Shown: one piece after another, positions 1 to 6,040 of the stretch | How positions within the stretch are numbered: the first letter of the stretch is position 1 | How the letters are laid out: each line of letters starts with the position of its first letter | NCBI GenBank assembly: GCA_016839635.1 | Contig: JAEOTV010000293.1 | Span: 1 to 9,780 of the forward strand | Length of the DNA stretch: 9,780 bases | DNA from: Promethearchaeota archaeon | GTDB taxonomy: Archaea > Asgardarchaeota > Lokiarchaeia > Sigynarchaeales > SOKP01 | Direction: 5' to 3' | Position numbers and translations under genes: made by a program | The notes under the pieces: model-generated | The model's input: the letters and a program-made list of their open reading frames with translations, nothing else | Told to the model about the DNA's origin: nothing | Database searches by the model: none

Positions 1-192
1 ATCGAAATATTGAGGCCAAAAAATAATAAACGGTTTTCTAGAACGCATGATTTTAAAAAGTATAGATAAGTATAATGTAGAATTTAATATAGAAAACTCT
101 TAAAAGAATATAAAAATTATCAGAATATTTTATTTAATTTATATAAAGAAACAAAATCCTCAGTTATTAACGGTAAAACTTTTTTAGAATAG
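1..192 (+). pseudogene. 3' remnant of an unidentified gene with frame breaks
   Basis: Three stretches read like protein but lie in two frames. Positions 1-66 in frame 1 give a basic stretch (IEILRPKNNKRF..., ending KKYR before TAA at 67). Positions 47-100 in frame 2 give MILKSIDKYNVEF..., ending at TAA 101. Positions 88-192 return to frame 1, giving KLLKEYKNYQNILFNLYKE... and ending at TAG 190-192. The simplest reading is the C-terminal ~60 residues of a gene broken by two frameshifts near A-rich runs (about 55-60 and 93-97). The 5' part lies outside the window. The family is not recognised. Sequencing error at homopolymers is the alternative. Protein-like composition is the only evidence. 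Confidence 0.45.
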
Positions 193-337
193 CAATTTTA
201 TTTGTCTATACCCGCACTGTAATTAGAATAATTATTTAAATCTTTAATTCTCTCTTCACTAGTAGAAATAATTAATGAAATCTTTAAGGATTGGAACCCA
301 TTTGGTAAAGGGAGGGTAGTCTAGCTTGGTATGATAC

Positions 338-367
338 ATCGGTAAGAATTTATCTCACCAAATAGAA
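338..367 (+). other. putative tRNA intron 1 (30 nt)
   Basis: This insertion splits the 5' strand of the anticodon stem. Removing 338-367 joins C27 (337) to T28 (368) and gives a perfect stem CTCGG/CCGAG. Inside, GGT (341-343) and AGA (345-347) pair with TCT (353-355) and ACC (357-359) around loop ATTTA, forming the hairpin expected of an archaeal intron. The boundaries are not unique: removing 337-366 (paired with removal of 383-412) also gives a paired stem (ATCGG/CCGAT) and a 74-nt product. I could not fit a canonical bulge-helix-bulge unambiguously. Confidence 0.6.
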
Positions 368-383
368 TCGGCTGGGGGCCGAG

Positions 384-413
384 TTTACGTTTGGCTTATA
401 AACGCAAAGGAAT
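384..413 (+). other. putative tRNA intron 2 (30 nt)
   Basis: This insertion lies at the junction of the anticodon stem and variable loop (after position 43 or 44). Its removal leaves a five-base variable loop TGGTC (414-418). TTT and CGTTT (384-386, 388-392) pair with AAACG and AAA (400-404, 406-408), forming a long intron hairpin. CC (379-380) can pair with GG (409-410), leaving GAG (381-383) and AAT (411-413) as opposed three-base bulges, which is a relaxed splice motif. Boundaries 385-414 (same product) and 383-412 are alternatives. Confidence 0.6.
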
Positions 414-429
414 TGGTCGGGGGTTCGAA

Positions 430-444
430 TCCCCCCTCTCCCAT
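430..444 (+). repeat. tRNA-proximal attachment-site core (15 bp, copy 1)
   Basis: TCCCCCCTCTCCCAT covers the last T-loop base, the T-stem 3' strand, the acceptor 3' strand, the discriminator and one flanking base of the tRNA. The same 15 bases occur in the same orientation at 8701-8715 and 9657-9671. Reuse of a tRNA 3' end in direct orientation is the usual result of tRNA-targeted site-specific integration. Confidence 0.8.
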
Positions 445-526
445 TACTTCTAGTATTTGATAAGTAAATATTGATTAAGTTGAATCGCTTCTATATTCTA
501 TATAGAAAACAAATTGTCTCATTAAA

Positions 527-536
527 TTTATATAAT
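527..536 (+). promoter_or_regulatory. TATA box for the LRR gene
   Basis: TTTATATAAT lies about 22-31 bases before the ATG at 558. No Shine-Dalgarno motif precedes that ATG, so transcription would begin at or just before the start codon, giving a leaderless or very short leader. Confidence 0.5.
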
Positions 537-557
537 TAAATATCTTCTAAAAGAAAG

Positions 558-1919
558 ATGAAAACAAGTTTCAAAGTAAACAACTTTATTGAATTGAAAC
601 TAGAAGCAGAAAAAACGGTTATTTATATAAATGGTAAGAAATTTAGACAATGTAAAAATGTTCTTTTAGATATTCTTGTTGATGAAGTCGAAAATTATGA
701 AAGTATCGATGAATTTCTATATGGGAATATCTATGATGTGACTTCTGATGATTTCGTTCATCCCCCAAAAGTAAATAATAAACAGAATGAAATAAATTCA
801 AAAACAGAATTCTGGGCTCACTGTTCAAATATTCAAGGATGGGTCGAACACTACTATGATACAAAATTATTAAATTGTACTTTATCTTTTCCTATTCTTA
901 AAAAATTAGTTGAACTCGGAGATTATACAGCTAAAAAAGTATTCAAAGAAGAAATCGCGAAAAGATTTTTATCAGGTTATTCACCAGTTATTAAATATCT
1001 AGTCTTAGAAGGATATCTGGACTTCTTAAATGATGAAGAAAAAAAATTTATAACAAAAGAATTGAAAACCCTTAATTTAGTAGGTATCAATTTATCAAAA
1101 GTACCAGATTTTATAATAAATGCAAAAAGGTTAGAAAAAATTTATTTAAGTAATAATTATATTAGAGAGACTAACGACAGTTTACAAAAGCTAACAAATC
1201 TGAAAGAATTAGACTTATCTTCAAATCGAATTGAAATTGTTCATAATTCAATAAGTAATTTAAAATCATTAGAAATACTTGAACTATCTAACAATAAAAT
1301 TACTACCCTACCTGATTCACTTGGCTTATTAGAATGCTTGAGAGCGTTAGATCTGCGATATAATATGATACATCAGCTTCCAGATTCAATCACCAAATTA
1401 AAAAATCTCAAGAGGGTAAACTTAATGCAAAATAATCTTAAGGATTTGCCTGAAAATATGAAAAATCTAAGAAATTTAGAATATTTTAACTTGTCTATAA
1501 ATAAATTTGATAATCTACCAAAATCTTTATTTGAAATTAATTCTTTAAAAAATCTTTTTGTTAATAACAATAGAATTAAAAACCTTTCAGAATCAATAGA
1601 GTTACTGAACAATCTAAAAACAATTAATTTAAATATGAATAAGCTTACTGAATTACCTTATACTATTGGGAACTTAAAAAATCTTAATAATCTATACGTC
1701 GCTTATAATAATTTAAATTCTCTTCCTGAATCTATCGAAAAATTAAGACTCTTAGAACATTTGACTATAGAAGGAAATCCTATTGAAGAGACTCCTAAAT
1801 TTCTGGAGACATTTCCAATGTTAAAATACTTAGAAATTGACAAGAATCAAGAAAAAATTTTTGGAAAGGAATTAATAAAAAAGATAAGAATTAAGGGAAC
1901 AAAAATTTATATTGATTAA
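558..1919 (+). CDS. leucine-rich repeat protein with Asgard-type N-terminal domain
   Basis: The product is 453 aa with no signal peptide or membrane segment, so probably cytosolic. Residues 1-~168 form an N-terminal domain (FKVNNFIELKLE, VIYINGKKFRQCK, EFWAHCSNIQ, KKVFKEEIAKRF) of a style I associate with Lokiarchaeal LRR proteins; its function is unknown to me. Residues 169-421 are eleven exact 23-residue LRRs of the pattern LxxLxLxxNxLxxLPxxIxxLxx, starting LKTLNL, followed by a partial repeat and a basic C-terminal cap. LRR solenoids of this type bind proteins and are often regulatory scaffolds; the partner cannot be predicted. The gene is first after the tRNA, has its own TATA box, and its stop overlaps the end of a gene remnant on the other strand. 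Confidence is high for LRR and low for any specific role. Confidence 0.9.
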   Translation: MKTSFKVNNFIELKLEAEKTVIYINGKKFRQCKNVLLDILVDEVENYESIDEFLYGNIYDVTSDDFVHPPKVNNKQNEINSKTEFWAHCSNIQGWVEHYYDTKLLNCTLSFPILKKLVELGDYTAKKVFKEEIAKRFLSGYSPVIKYLVLEGYLDFLNDEEKKFITKELKTLNLVGINLSKVPDFIINAKRLEKIYLSNNYIRETNDSLQKLTNLKELDLSSNRIEIVHNSISNLKSLEILELSNNKITTLPDSLGLLECLRALDLRYNMIHQLPDSITKLKNLKRVNLMQNNLKDLPENMKNLRNLEYFNLSINKFDNLPKSLFEINSLKNLFVNNNRIKNLSESIELLNNLKTINLNMNKLTELPYTIGNLKNLNNLYVAYNNLNSLPESIEKLRLLEHLTIEGNPIEETPKFLETFPMLKYLEIDKNQEKIFGKELIKKIRIKGTKIYID

Positions 1920-2104
1920 AGCATATTAGAAGTTGCCCTATGGTACCTATCCCATATTTGATCAATAGTCATTCTTCTAAAAAGCCTTAATATATATTTT
2001 TCTGGGGACATGCCACCATAAATTGGATTAATATATTTAGGAACTAACTGATTTACCCAATCTTCTTTAGTTAATCTATCCTTATTACCTTCAGAATCTA
2101 TTAC
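1916..2104 (-). pseudogene. truncated C-terminal fragment of an unidentified gene
   Basis: The minus strand reads open for about 62 codons from 2104 down to TAA at 1918-1916, with convincing protein composition: EGNKDRLTKEDWVNQLV, then KYINPIYGGMSPEKY, then RLFRRMTIDQIWDRYHRA. The reading ends on its 5' side in the run of 22 T (the minus strand of the poly-A at 2105-2126), beyond which the surface-protein gene begins in the opposite direction. There is no start codon except an internal ATG, so I read it as the 3' end of a gene whose front was lost at the poly-A junction. It shows no tyrosine-recombinase or transposase motif and I do not recognise the family. Its stop overlaps the LRR stop. 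Confidence 0.55.
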
Positions 2105-2126
2105 AAAAAAAAAAAAAAAAAAAAAA
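2105..2126 (+). repeat. poly-A tract of 22
   Basis: Twenty-two consecutive A run directly into the start codon of the surface-protein gene (the last A is the first base of ATG). It marks the junction between the truncated minus-strand fragment and the surface-protein gene. It could be a slippery regulatory tract, the scar of a rearrangement, or an assembly artefact. Confidence 0.9.
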
Positions 2127-4609
2127 TGATTATCATGAATTATAACAAAAAAGTGTCAATAATATTATGTAGTATTATAGGATTAGTGTTTTCTTATACT
2201 ATAGTACGAATGCCTTTTAACGAAATACCACCAATCGTGGAGGCTCAAGACTCAATAGAATTAAATTTTAGTTCAATAGATTTCTCAAATGCCACAATAA
2301 TTTCAGATGGATTTTTAGGAGTATATTGGAATAATGATGATAGTTATTTTTCGGATATTGCTATAGATAGTTCAGATGTTATTCATGTTATTTGGGAAGA
2401 TGATACTGATGGAATATGGGGATGGGACAGTGAAGTCATGTATGCTAACTATACGCAAGAACAAGGATGGTCGAATGCAACTGTTATATCGGATGGGTAT
2501 TTGGGAGTGTATTGGAATGATAGGTATAGTATGGAACCAAAAATTGCAATAGATAATGCAGATAATCTTCATGTTGTATGGTATGATGCTAGTACTGGTC
2601 CATGGGGTACAGATGAATATGAGATCATGTATGTAAATTATACTCAAGGAAATGGTTGGTCTAATGTTTCAGTTGTCTCAGATGGATATTTAGGGGTGTA
2701 CTGGAATGATGGGTATAATTTTGAACCCTCGATTGCTATAGACGATAATAATAATATTCATGTAGTATGGCAATGTGGAACGGAAGGTGTCTGGGGTTCT
2801 GATAGCGAGATTATGTACGCAAACTATACGCAAGGACAGGGATGGTCGAATGTTACTGTAATATCGGATGGGTATTTAGGAGTATATTGGAATGATGGAT
2901 CTAGTTATAATCCTTCAATTGCTACAGATAATAATGGAGATCTTCATGTAGTATGGGGCGATGGTACAGATGGGGAATGGGGAACAGATATTGAAATTAT
3001 GTATGCAAATTATACTCAAGGATATGGCTGGTCGAATGCGTCAGTTATATCCGATGGATATCTAGGAGTATACTGGAATGATAATATGAGTAATAGTCAA
3101 GATATTGTAATAGACGATTTAAACAATATTCATGTTGTATGGGATGATGACACAGATGGGGAATGGGGAACAGATATTGAAATTATGTATGTAAGTTATA
3201 TTCAAGGATATGGATGGTCGAATGTTTCAGTTATTTCCGATGGCTATTCAAGCACTTATTGGAATGATGGTACTAGTGGTCTCCCTTCATTTGTTGTTGA
3301 TAGTAATGGAGATCTTCATGTGGTATGGCAAGATGAAACTGATGGTGTGTGGGGAACTGATTGTGAAATAATGTATGCTACCTATATACAAGGATATGGC
3401 TGGTCTAACGCTTCGGTTATTTCTGATGGCTATTCAGGTGTTTACTGGAATGATGGGATTAGTAGAGGACCTGCTATTGACATTGATAGTAATGATGATC
3501 TTCATATCGTATGGGATGACAGTACTGAAGGGATCTGGGGCGGAGGATTATATGATTGGGAAATAATATACACAAAAATATCAATTCCATCAAATCCGGG
3601 TACGTTTATAATATCATCTGATGTAGTTACAGTCGATACCGATGGGAATTTTACCTTAAGCTGGACTATATCACCAAAAGCAAATAATTATTCCATTTAT
3701 CGGCATTCCAGTCTTATCACAGAAATTAATAAAAGCCTAACAGTAATTGAAGAAGAAATTGAGACGCTTTCTCTTCCTTTAACAGGATATACAAACGGGA
3801 CTTATTATTTTATTGCTGTAGCTTTCAATAATTATGGTAATATAACATCCAATTGTATTAATGTGACTGTAGCGATCCCTCCGCCAAAACCACCTAGCTC
3901 TTTTGAATTATCATCAGATGCAGCAATCCCTGACACTGATGGGAATTTTAATCTGACTTGGACAAGTTCAAATTATGCTAGTAATTATTCAGTATACCAA
4001 TATTTCAGTTATATTACAAAGATTAACAAAAGTTTGACAATACTAGAAGAGCAGACACAAGTTCTTTCAATTCCGTTGACTGATTATTTAAAAGGAACCT
4101 ACTTTTTTATTGTAGAAGCTTCAAATAATCATGGAAATACTACTTCTAATTGTATAAATGTAACTGTAGCGATAAGTCCGCTTTTACCTCCGGGTGAATT
4201 TAACTTATTTTCAGACGCCGGTATTCCTGATGATGATGGAGAATTCGTATTATATTGGTCAAATTCAAGTGAAGTTTCTAATTATTCTATTTATCAGTAT
4301 TTCAGTCATATTACAGTGATTAATAGTAGTGTGACGTTACTTGAGGAGGGAACTAGCTTAAACGCCCTTCCATTAACTGGGTATTCGAATGGAACATATT
4401 ATTTTATAGTAATCGCGTTTAATAATTACGGTAATAAATCTTCAAATTGTCTTAAGATAAGCGTTGAGATTCCCTATATAGAACCGGAGCCTGAAGATGA
4501 CACTTCTGAGGAATTGATAGCTAGTTACAATTTGATAATTGTAATAACTATTAGTGGCATTATTTCTTTAGTTGTACTCTATAATCGCCTTAAGTCTAGA
4601 AAATTCTAA
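2126..4609 (+). CDS. membrane-anchored surface protein: predicted seven-bladed beta-propeller plus three Fn3-like modules
   Basis: The product is 827 aa. Residues ~9-27 are a hydrophobic segment after a KK pair, acting as signal or anchor. Residues 54-~487 hold seven tandem repeats of 61-63 aa built on VISDGYLGVYWNDG, then DxxxxIHVVWxDxTDGxWG, then EIMYANYTQGxGWSN. Seven such units suggest a closed propeller on the cell surface. Residues ~490-785 are three beta-sandwich modules of ~98 aa (SSDxxxxDTDGNFxLxW, NYSIYxY, GYxNGTYYFI, NNYGN), resembling fibronectin type III. A helix at ~801-819 with a basic tail (RLKSRKF) anchors the C-terminus. Many NxS/T sites would allow N-glycosylation. The role is probably adhesion or binding; no catalytic motif is evident. 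ATG at 2126 and in-frame ATG at 2135 are both possible starts. Two blades share a 40-bp identical stretch, indicating recent duplication or conversion. Confidence 0.85.
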   Translation: MIIMNYNKKVSIILCSIIGLVFSYTIVRMPFNEIPPIVEAQDSIELNFSSIDFSNATIISDGFLGVYWNNDDSYFSDIAIDSSDVIHVIWEDDTDGIWGWDSEVMYANYTQEQGWSNATVISDGYLGVYWNDRYSMEPKIAIDNADNLHVVWYDASTGPWGTDEYEIMYVNYTQGNGWSNVSVVSDGYLGVYWNDGYNFEPSIAIDDNNNIHVVWQCGTEGVWGSDSEIMYANYTQGQGWSNVTVISDGYLGVYWNDGSSYNPSIATDNNGDLHVVWGDGTDGEWGTDIEIMYANYTQGYGWSNASVISDGYLGVYWNDNMSNSQDIVIDDLNNIHVVWDDDTDGEWGTDIEIMYVSYIQGYGWSNVSVISDGYSSTYWNDGTSGLPSFVVDSNGDLHVVWQDETDGVWGTDCEIMYATYIQGYGWSNASVISDGYSGVYWNDGISRGPAIDIDSNDDLHIVWDDSTEGIWGGGLYDWEIIYTKISIPSNPGTFIISSDVVTVDTDGNFTLSWTISPKANNYSIYRHSSLITEINKSLTVIEEEIETLSLPLTGYTNGTYYFIAVAFNNYGNITSNCINVTVAIPPPKPPSSFELSSDAAIPDTDGNFNLTWTSSNYASNYSVYQYFSYITKINKSLTILEEQTQVLSIPLTDYLKGTYFFIVEASNNHGNTTSNCINVTVAISPLLPPGEFNLFSDAGIPDDDGEFVLYWSNSSEVSNYSIYQYFSHITVINSSVTLLEEGTSLNALPLTGYSNGTYYFIVIAFNNYGNKSSNCLKISVEIPYIEPEPEDDTSEELIASYNLIIVITISGIISLVVLYNRLKSRKF
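2285..3586 (+). repeat. seven tandem ~186-bp propeller-blade repeats
   Basis: Each unit encodes 61-63 residues starting SNxSVISDGY. The bases at 2966-3005 recur identically at 3152-3191, exactly 186 bp (62 codons) apart. The repeats therefore stay similar at the DNA level and could recombine to gain or lose blades. Confidence 0.85.
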
Positions 4610-4622
4610 AGATTAAATTTTC

Positions 4623-4633
4623 TTTTTTTTTTT
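4623..4633 (+). terminator. T-tract terminator of the surface-protein gene
   Basis: Eleven T begin 14 bases after the TAA of the surface protein. A T-rich run without a strong hairpin is typical of archaeal transcription termination. Confidence 0.6.
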
Positions 4634-4752
4634 ATTATATTTTTGTTGGAATATTTACTTTTGATAGTTTTATCTTCCAATACTATCGTTTTTTCTTTAT
4701 AAATACCCAAGTTTTTTAATTACAAAAATCTTAAAGTAAAATTGATCATCAA

Positions 4753-4968
4753 ATGACAAATAAAAATAAAAAAATAATAGTGCTTTAATCCATCCTTTGT
4801 GTTTCACTAATTGGAATCTTATCTTTTACTATTCCATTTACTGATAATACTGCACAAGAACTGCAAGATCCTAAAATTTATTGATTAGAAGACAATAGAA
4901 TCTCTCTCTTTACTATAGCGGAGATATACTCCAATCTACTTTTAGCTTTATACCTGAAACCTTAACCA
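4753..4968 (+). pseudogene. decayed N-terminus of a secreted protein
   Basis: From ATG 4753 the reading is MTNKNKKIIVL, stop (TAA 4786), SILCVSLIGILSFTIPF, then TDNTAQELQDPKIY, a second stop (TGA) near 4879, LEDNRISLFTIAEIY and so on to TAA at 4966. A basic n-region, a hydrophobic core spanning the first stop, and a polar exit are a textbook signal peptide, resembling the start of the surface-protein gene upstream (NKKVSIILCSIIGLVFS). The gene is dead by at least two in-frame stops and truncation. A TATA-like stretch (4694-4703, TTTATAAATA) still precedes it. It is probably the stub of a second surface protein removed when the adjacent module arrived. Confidence 0.55.
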
Positions 4969-4982
4969 AATTTATATAATCC

Positions 4983-5168
4983 TTACTTTTTCTTTTCTTT
5001 CCTAAATAAGAATATTCCTTGTTGACCATCGATGGTCTTTACGATTAAATTTATCTCTTCTCCATGATTCCAGTTCAAGTTATTAGCTTCTAAAATCGCC
5101 CGGGGGATAGTTACCATGCTTTTTTTATTCGATTCATAAAATAAGTATTTTACAGGATACCCATTCAT
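4983..5168 (-). CDS. AbrB/SpoVT-type DNA-binding protein
   Basis: The product is 61 aa. The centre, SMVTIPRAILEANNLNWNHGEEINLIV, matches the swapped-hairpin AbrB signature (xVTIPkxIlexlxlxxGdxi), followed by a strand-rich tail (QQGIFLFRKE) and lysines. Such proteins bind DNA as dimers or act as antitoxins or small-operon regulators. It is transcribed divergently from the small-protein operon starting at 5247; the 78-bp gap contains two palindromes. It therefore probably controls that operon and itself. An ATG 10 bases upstream is in another frame, which supports the start used here. No toxin gene of a recognised family is adjacent, so I favour regulator over antitoxin. The C-terminus is shorter than in AbrB proper. 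Confidence 0.78.
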   Translation of the reverse strand: MNGYPVKYLFYESNKKSMVTIPRAILEANNLNWNHGEEINLIVKTIDGQQGIFLFRKEKKK

Positions 5169-5183
5169 TTTTACTCATCGTTT

Positions 5184-5216
5184 CGATATCGTTCTAAGAT
5201 TATTATGAAATCATAA
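5184..5216 (+). promoter_or_regulatory. divergent intergenic palindromes (candidate operators)
   Basis: CGATATCG (5184-5191) is a perfect 8-bp palindrome. TTATGA-AA-TCATAA (5203-5216) is a perfect 14-bp palindrome ending two bases before the TATA box of the rightward operon, where the BRE should lie. A dimeric regulator bound there would block TFB/TBP. The adjacent AbrB-type protein is the obvious candidate, by inference from position only. Confidence 0.5.
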
Positions 5217-5218
5217 CA

Positions 5219-5232
5219 TTTAAATATTTATA
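5219..5232 (+). promoter_or_regulatory. TATA box of the small-protein operon
   Basis: TTTAAATATTTATA lies 15-28 bases before ATG 5247 and 75-88 before ATG 5307. Transcription from it would start near 5247, making that ATG leaderless, or giving a ~60-base leader for the SD-preceded ATG 5307. Confidence 0.5.
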
Positions 5233-5246
5233 TTGAATTTTTATTA

Positions 5247-5531
5247 ATGAACAAAAGCGTAATGAAAAAGAAACGATATCATAAAAAGCATAATTTAAGG
5301 AGAAAAATGGCTAATCAATATATTTATCGAGAAGTTAAAGAGATTCTCAATGAAGAACCTATCTTAAAAGAAGAGTTTGAAGTAGTAAGATCTTCATTAA
5401 CTGAATTTTCTTATGATGTTCCTAAAGAGAGTTTTATCAAACACTATCAGGAATATGAAGAATTTATAGAAATCTTGGTCCAGTTAGCAAAATTACCGAA
5501 AGGAAGAGGTTTTAAAAGCTATGGTAATTAA
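5247..5531 (+). CDS. small basic/helical protein, first gene of the operon (unknown function)
   Basis: Two starts are plausible. ATG 5247 gives 94 aa with a very basic N-terminus (MNKSVMKKKRYHKKHNLRRK). ATG 5307 gives 75 aa starting MANQYIYREV and is preceded by AAGGAG (5297-5302) four bases upstream, a good Shine-Dalgarno site, so I slightly prefer 5307 as the main start. The common part is acidic and helical (VKEILNEEPILKEEFEVV, HYQEYEEFIEILVQLAKL). There is no membrane segment and no recognised domain. The next gene starts inside it (11-bp overlap), indicating translational coupling. The basic extension could bind nucleic acid or membrane if 5247 is used. Confidence 0.7.
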   Translation: MNKSVMKKKRYHKKHNLRRKMANQYIYREVKEILNEEPILKEEFEVVRSSLTEFSYDVPKESFIKHYQEYEEFIEILVQLAKLPKGRGFKSYGN

Positions 5532-5748
5532 TATTGAGGATCGGAAGATAGCGGAGTTAATTTCACTAAACCCTCTAAAACTTACTACCATTAAAAAGCA
5601 CATTCATAGAAGAATAGAATTTTTGAAAGGAGATGACACCCATTTATCGATTATTGCATATTTAGCACACATTTTAGAATTAATCAAGATGGTTGATTTT
5701 AGAATCTTGGTTCGAAATATTAAAAGAAGTGTGAGACAAGAAGATTAA
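5521..5748 (+). CDS. small helical protein, second gene of the operon (unknown function)
   Basis: The product is 75 aa. ATG 5521 overlaps the previous gene by 11 bp, with AGAGG at 5505-5509 upstream as a modest ribosome site. The sequence is predicted all-helical and amphipathic (IEDRKIAELISLN, THLSIIAYLAHILELIKMV) and ends basic (NIKRSVRQED). It has no recognised family, no cysteines and no membrane helix. Overlap with its neighbour and similar size suggest the two products form a complex or act in fixed ratio. Confidence 0.7.
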   Translation: MVINIEDRKIAELISLNPLKLTTIKKHIHRRIEFLKGDDTHLSIIAYLAHILELIKMVDFRILVRNIKRSVRQED

Positions 5749-5750
5749 AG

Positions 5751-5756
5751 AGGAGG
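5751..5756 (+). promoter_or_regulatory. strong Shine-Dalgarno that points to an ATT start
   Basis: AGGAGG stands nine bases before ATT 5766, a normal distance, but 39 bases before TTG 5796, the first conventional start codon. The region between is open in the same frame (IPYLNLGWKT) and protein-like. Confidence 0.6.
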
Positions 5757-5765
5757 TTATAAGGT

Positions 5766-6014
5766 ATTCCTTATTTAAATTTAGGTTGGAAAACATTGGA
5801 AAAGCTCGACAATACAGGAATCCAATTAAATATTTATACCCATAATGTAATTGAGTTAATTGATTCCTTGTGTGATTGGGTCTTAGAATTCCGCATAAAA
5901 CTAAAAAAGCTTATTGAGACTTTCTTAACGTTTTTAGAAGGTAATAATTATAATGATTCTGAGATCGCGAAACAAACGCTTCGCATGTATAAAGATTATT
6001 TTCGTAATATATAG
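5766..6014 (+). CDS. small helical protein, third gene of the operon; probable ATT start
   Basis: From ATT 5766 the product is 82 aa; from TTG 5796 it is 72 aa. I prefer ATT because the AGGAGG at 5751-5756 is correctly placed only for it and because the added IPYLNLGWKT reads as natural sequence. AUU is a known but rare start codon; a recent ATG-to-ATT mutation is the alternative. In-frame TAA at 5760 limits any longer start. The protein is mostly helical (THNVIELIDSLCDWVLEF, LKKLIETFLTFLEG, SEIAKQTLRMYKDYF) with no recognised domain. It lies 17 bases after the previous gene and 26 before the longin-like gene, clearly in the same operon. Confidence 0.62.
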   Translation: MPYLNLGWKTLEKLDNTGIQLNIYTHNVIELIDSLCDWVLEFRIKLKKLIETFLTFLEGNNYNDSEIAKQTLRMYKDYFRNI

Positions 6015-6040
6015 CTTATAAAAAGTTATAGAGGGTAGAA

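Larger units (their letters stand above)
310..443 (+). tRNA. tRNA-Pro (anticodon GGG), with two putative introns
   Basis: The acceptor stem GGGAGGG (310-316) pairs with CTCTCCC (436-442, one G-T pair) and A443 is the discriminator; CCA is not encoded. U8 and A9 follow at 317-318. The D arm is 319-335 with GG at 328-329. The T arm is GGGGG (419-423), loop TTCGAAT (424-430), CCCCC (431-435). Between them are 82 nt where 22 would fit, so about 60 nt are surplus. The anticodon loop CTGGGGG (372-378) sits on stem TCGG/CCGA (368-371/379-382), giving anticodon GGG (374-376), proline. Removing two 30-nt pieces gives a normal 74-nt tRNA. Its 3' end is repeated at 8701 and 9657, so it looks like an integration target. 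A T-rich terminator is lacking directly downstream. Confidence 0.88.

Noticed and set aside
764..769. C-rich stretch ATCCCCC as a further copy of the tRNA-derived repeat
   Set aside because: It lies inside the LRR coding sequence and lacks the CTCTCCCA part; only a short run of C is shared.
643..864. Minus-strand 73-codon open frame inside the LRR gene
   Set aside because: Antisense shadow of a well-supported coding sequence.
1916..2104. Fragment as the split half of an SSV-type integrase
   Set aside because: There is no H-x-x-R or Tyr active-site context, and it does not lie next to an attachment repeat as a split integrase half would.
2372..2647. Minus-strand 91-codon open frame inside the surface-protein gene
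   Set aside because: Shadow of the repeated coding sequence; composition (many I, H, P, S) is not protein-like for this genome.
3375..3566. 63-codon open frame in another frame of the surface-protein gene
   Set aside because: Overlaps the propeller coding sequence entirely and has no start signal.
2285..3586. CRISPR-like array from the regular repeats
   Set aside because: The period is 186 bp, in frame and coding throughout; these are protein repeats, not short repeats with spacers.
4983..5748. AbrB protein plus the small gene at 5247 as a toxin-antitoxin pair
   Set aside because: The genes are divergent rather than in one operon, and neither small product resembles a known toxin.
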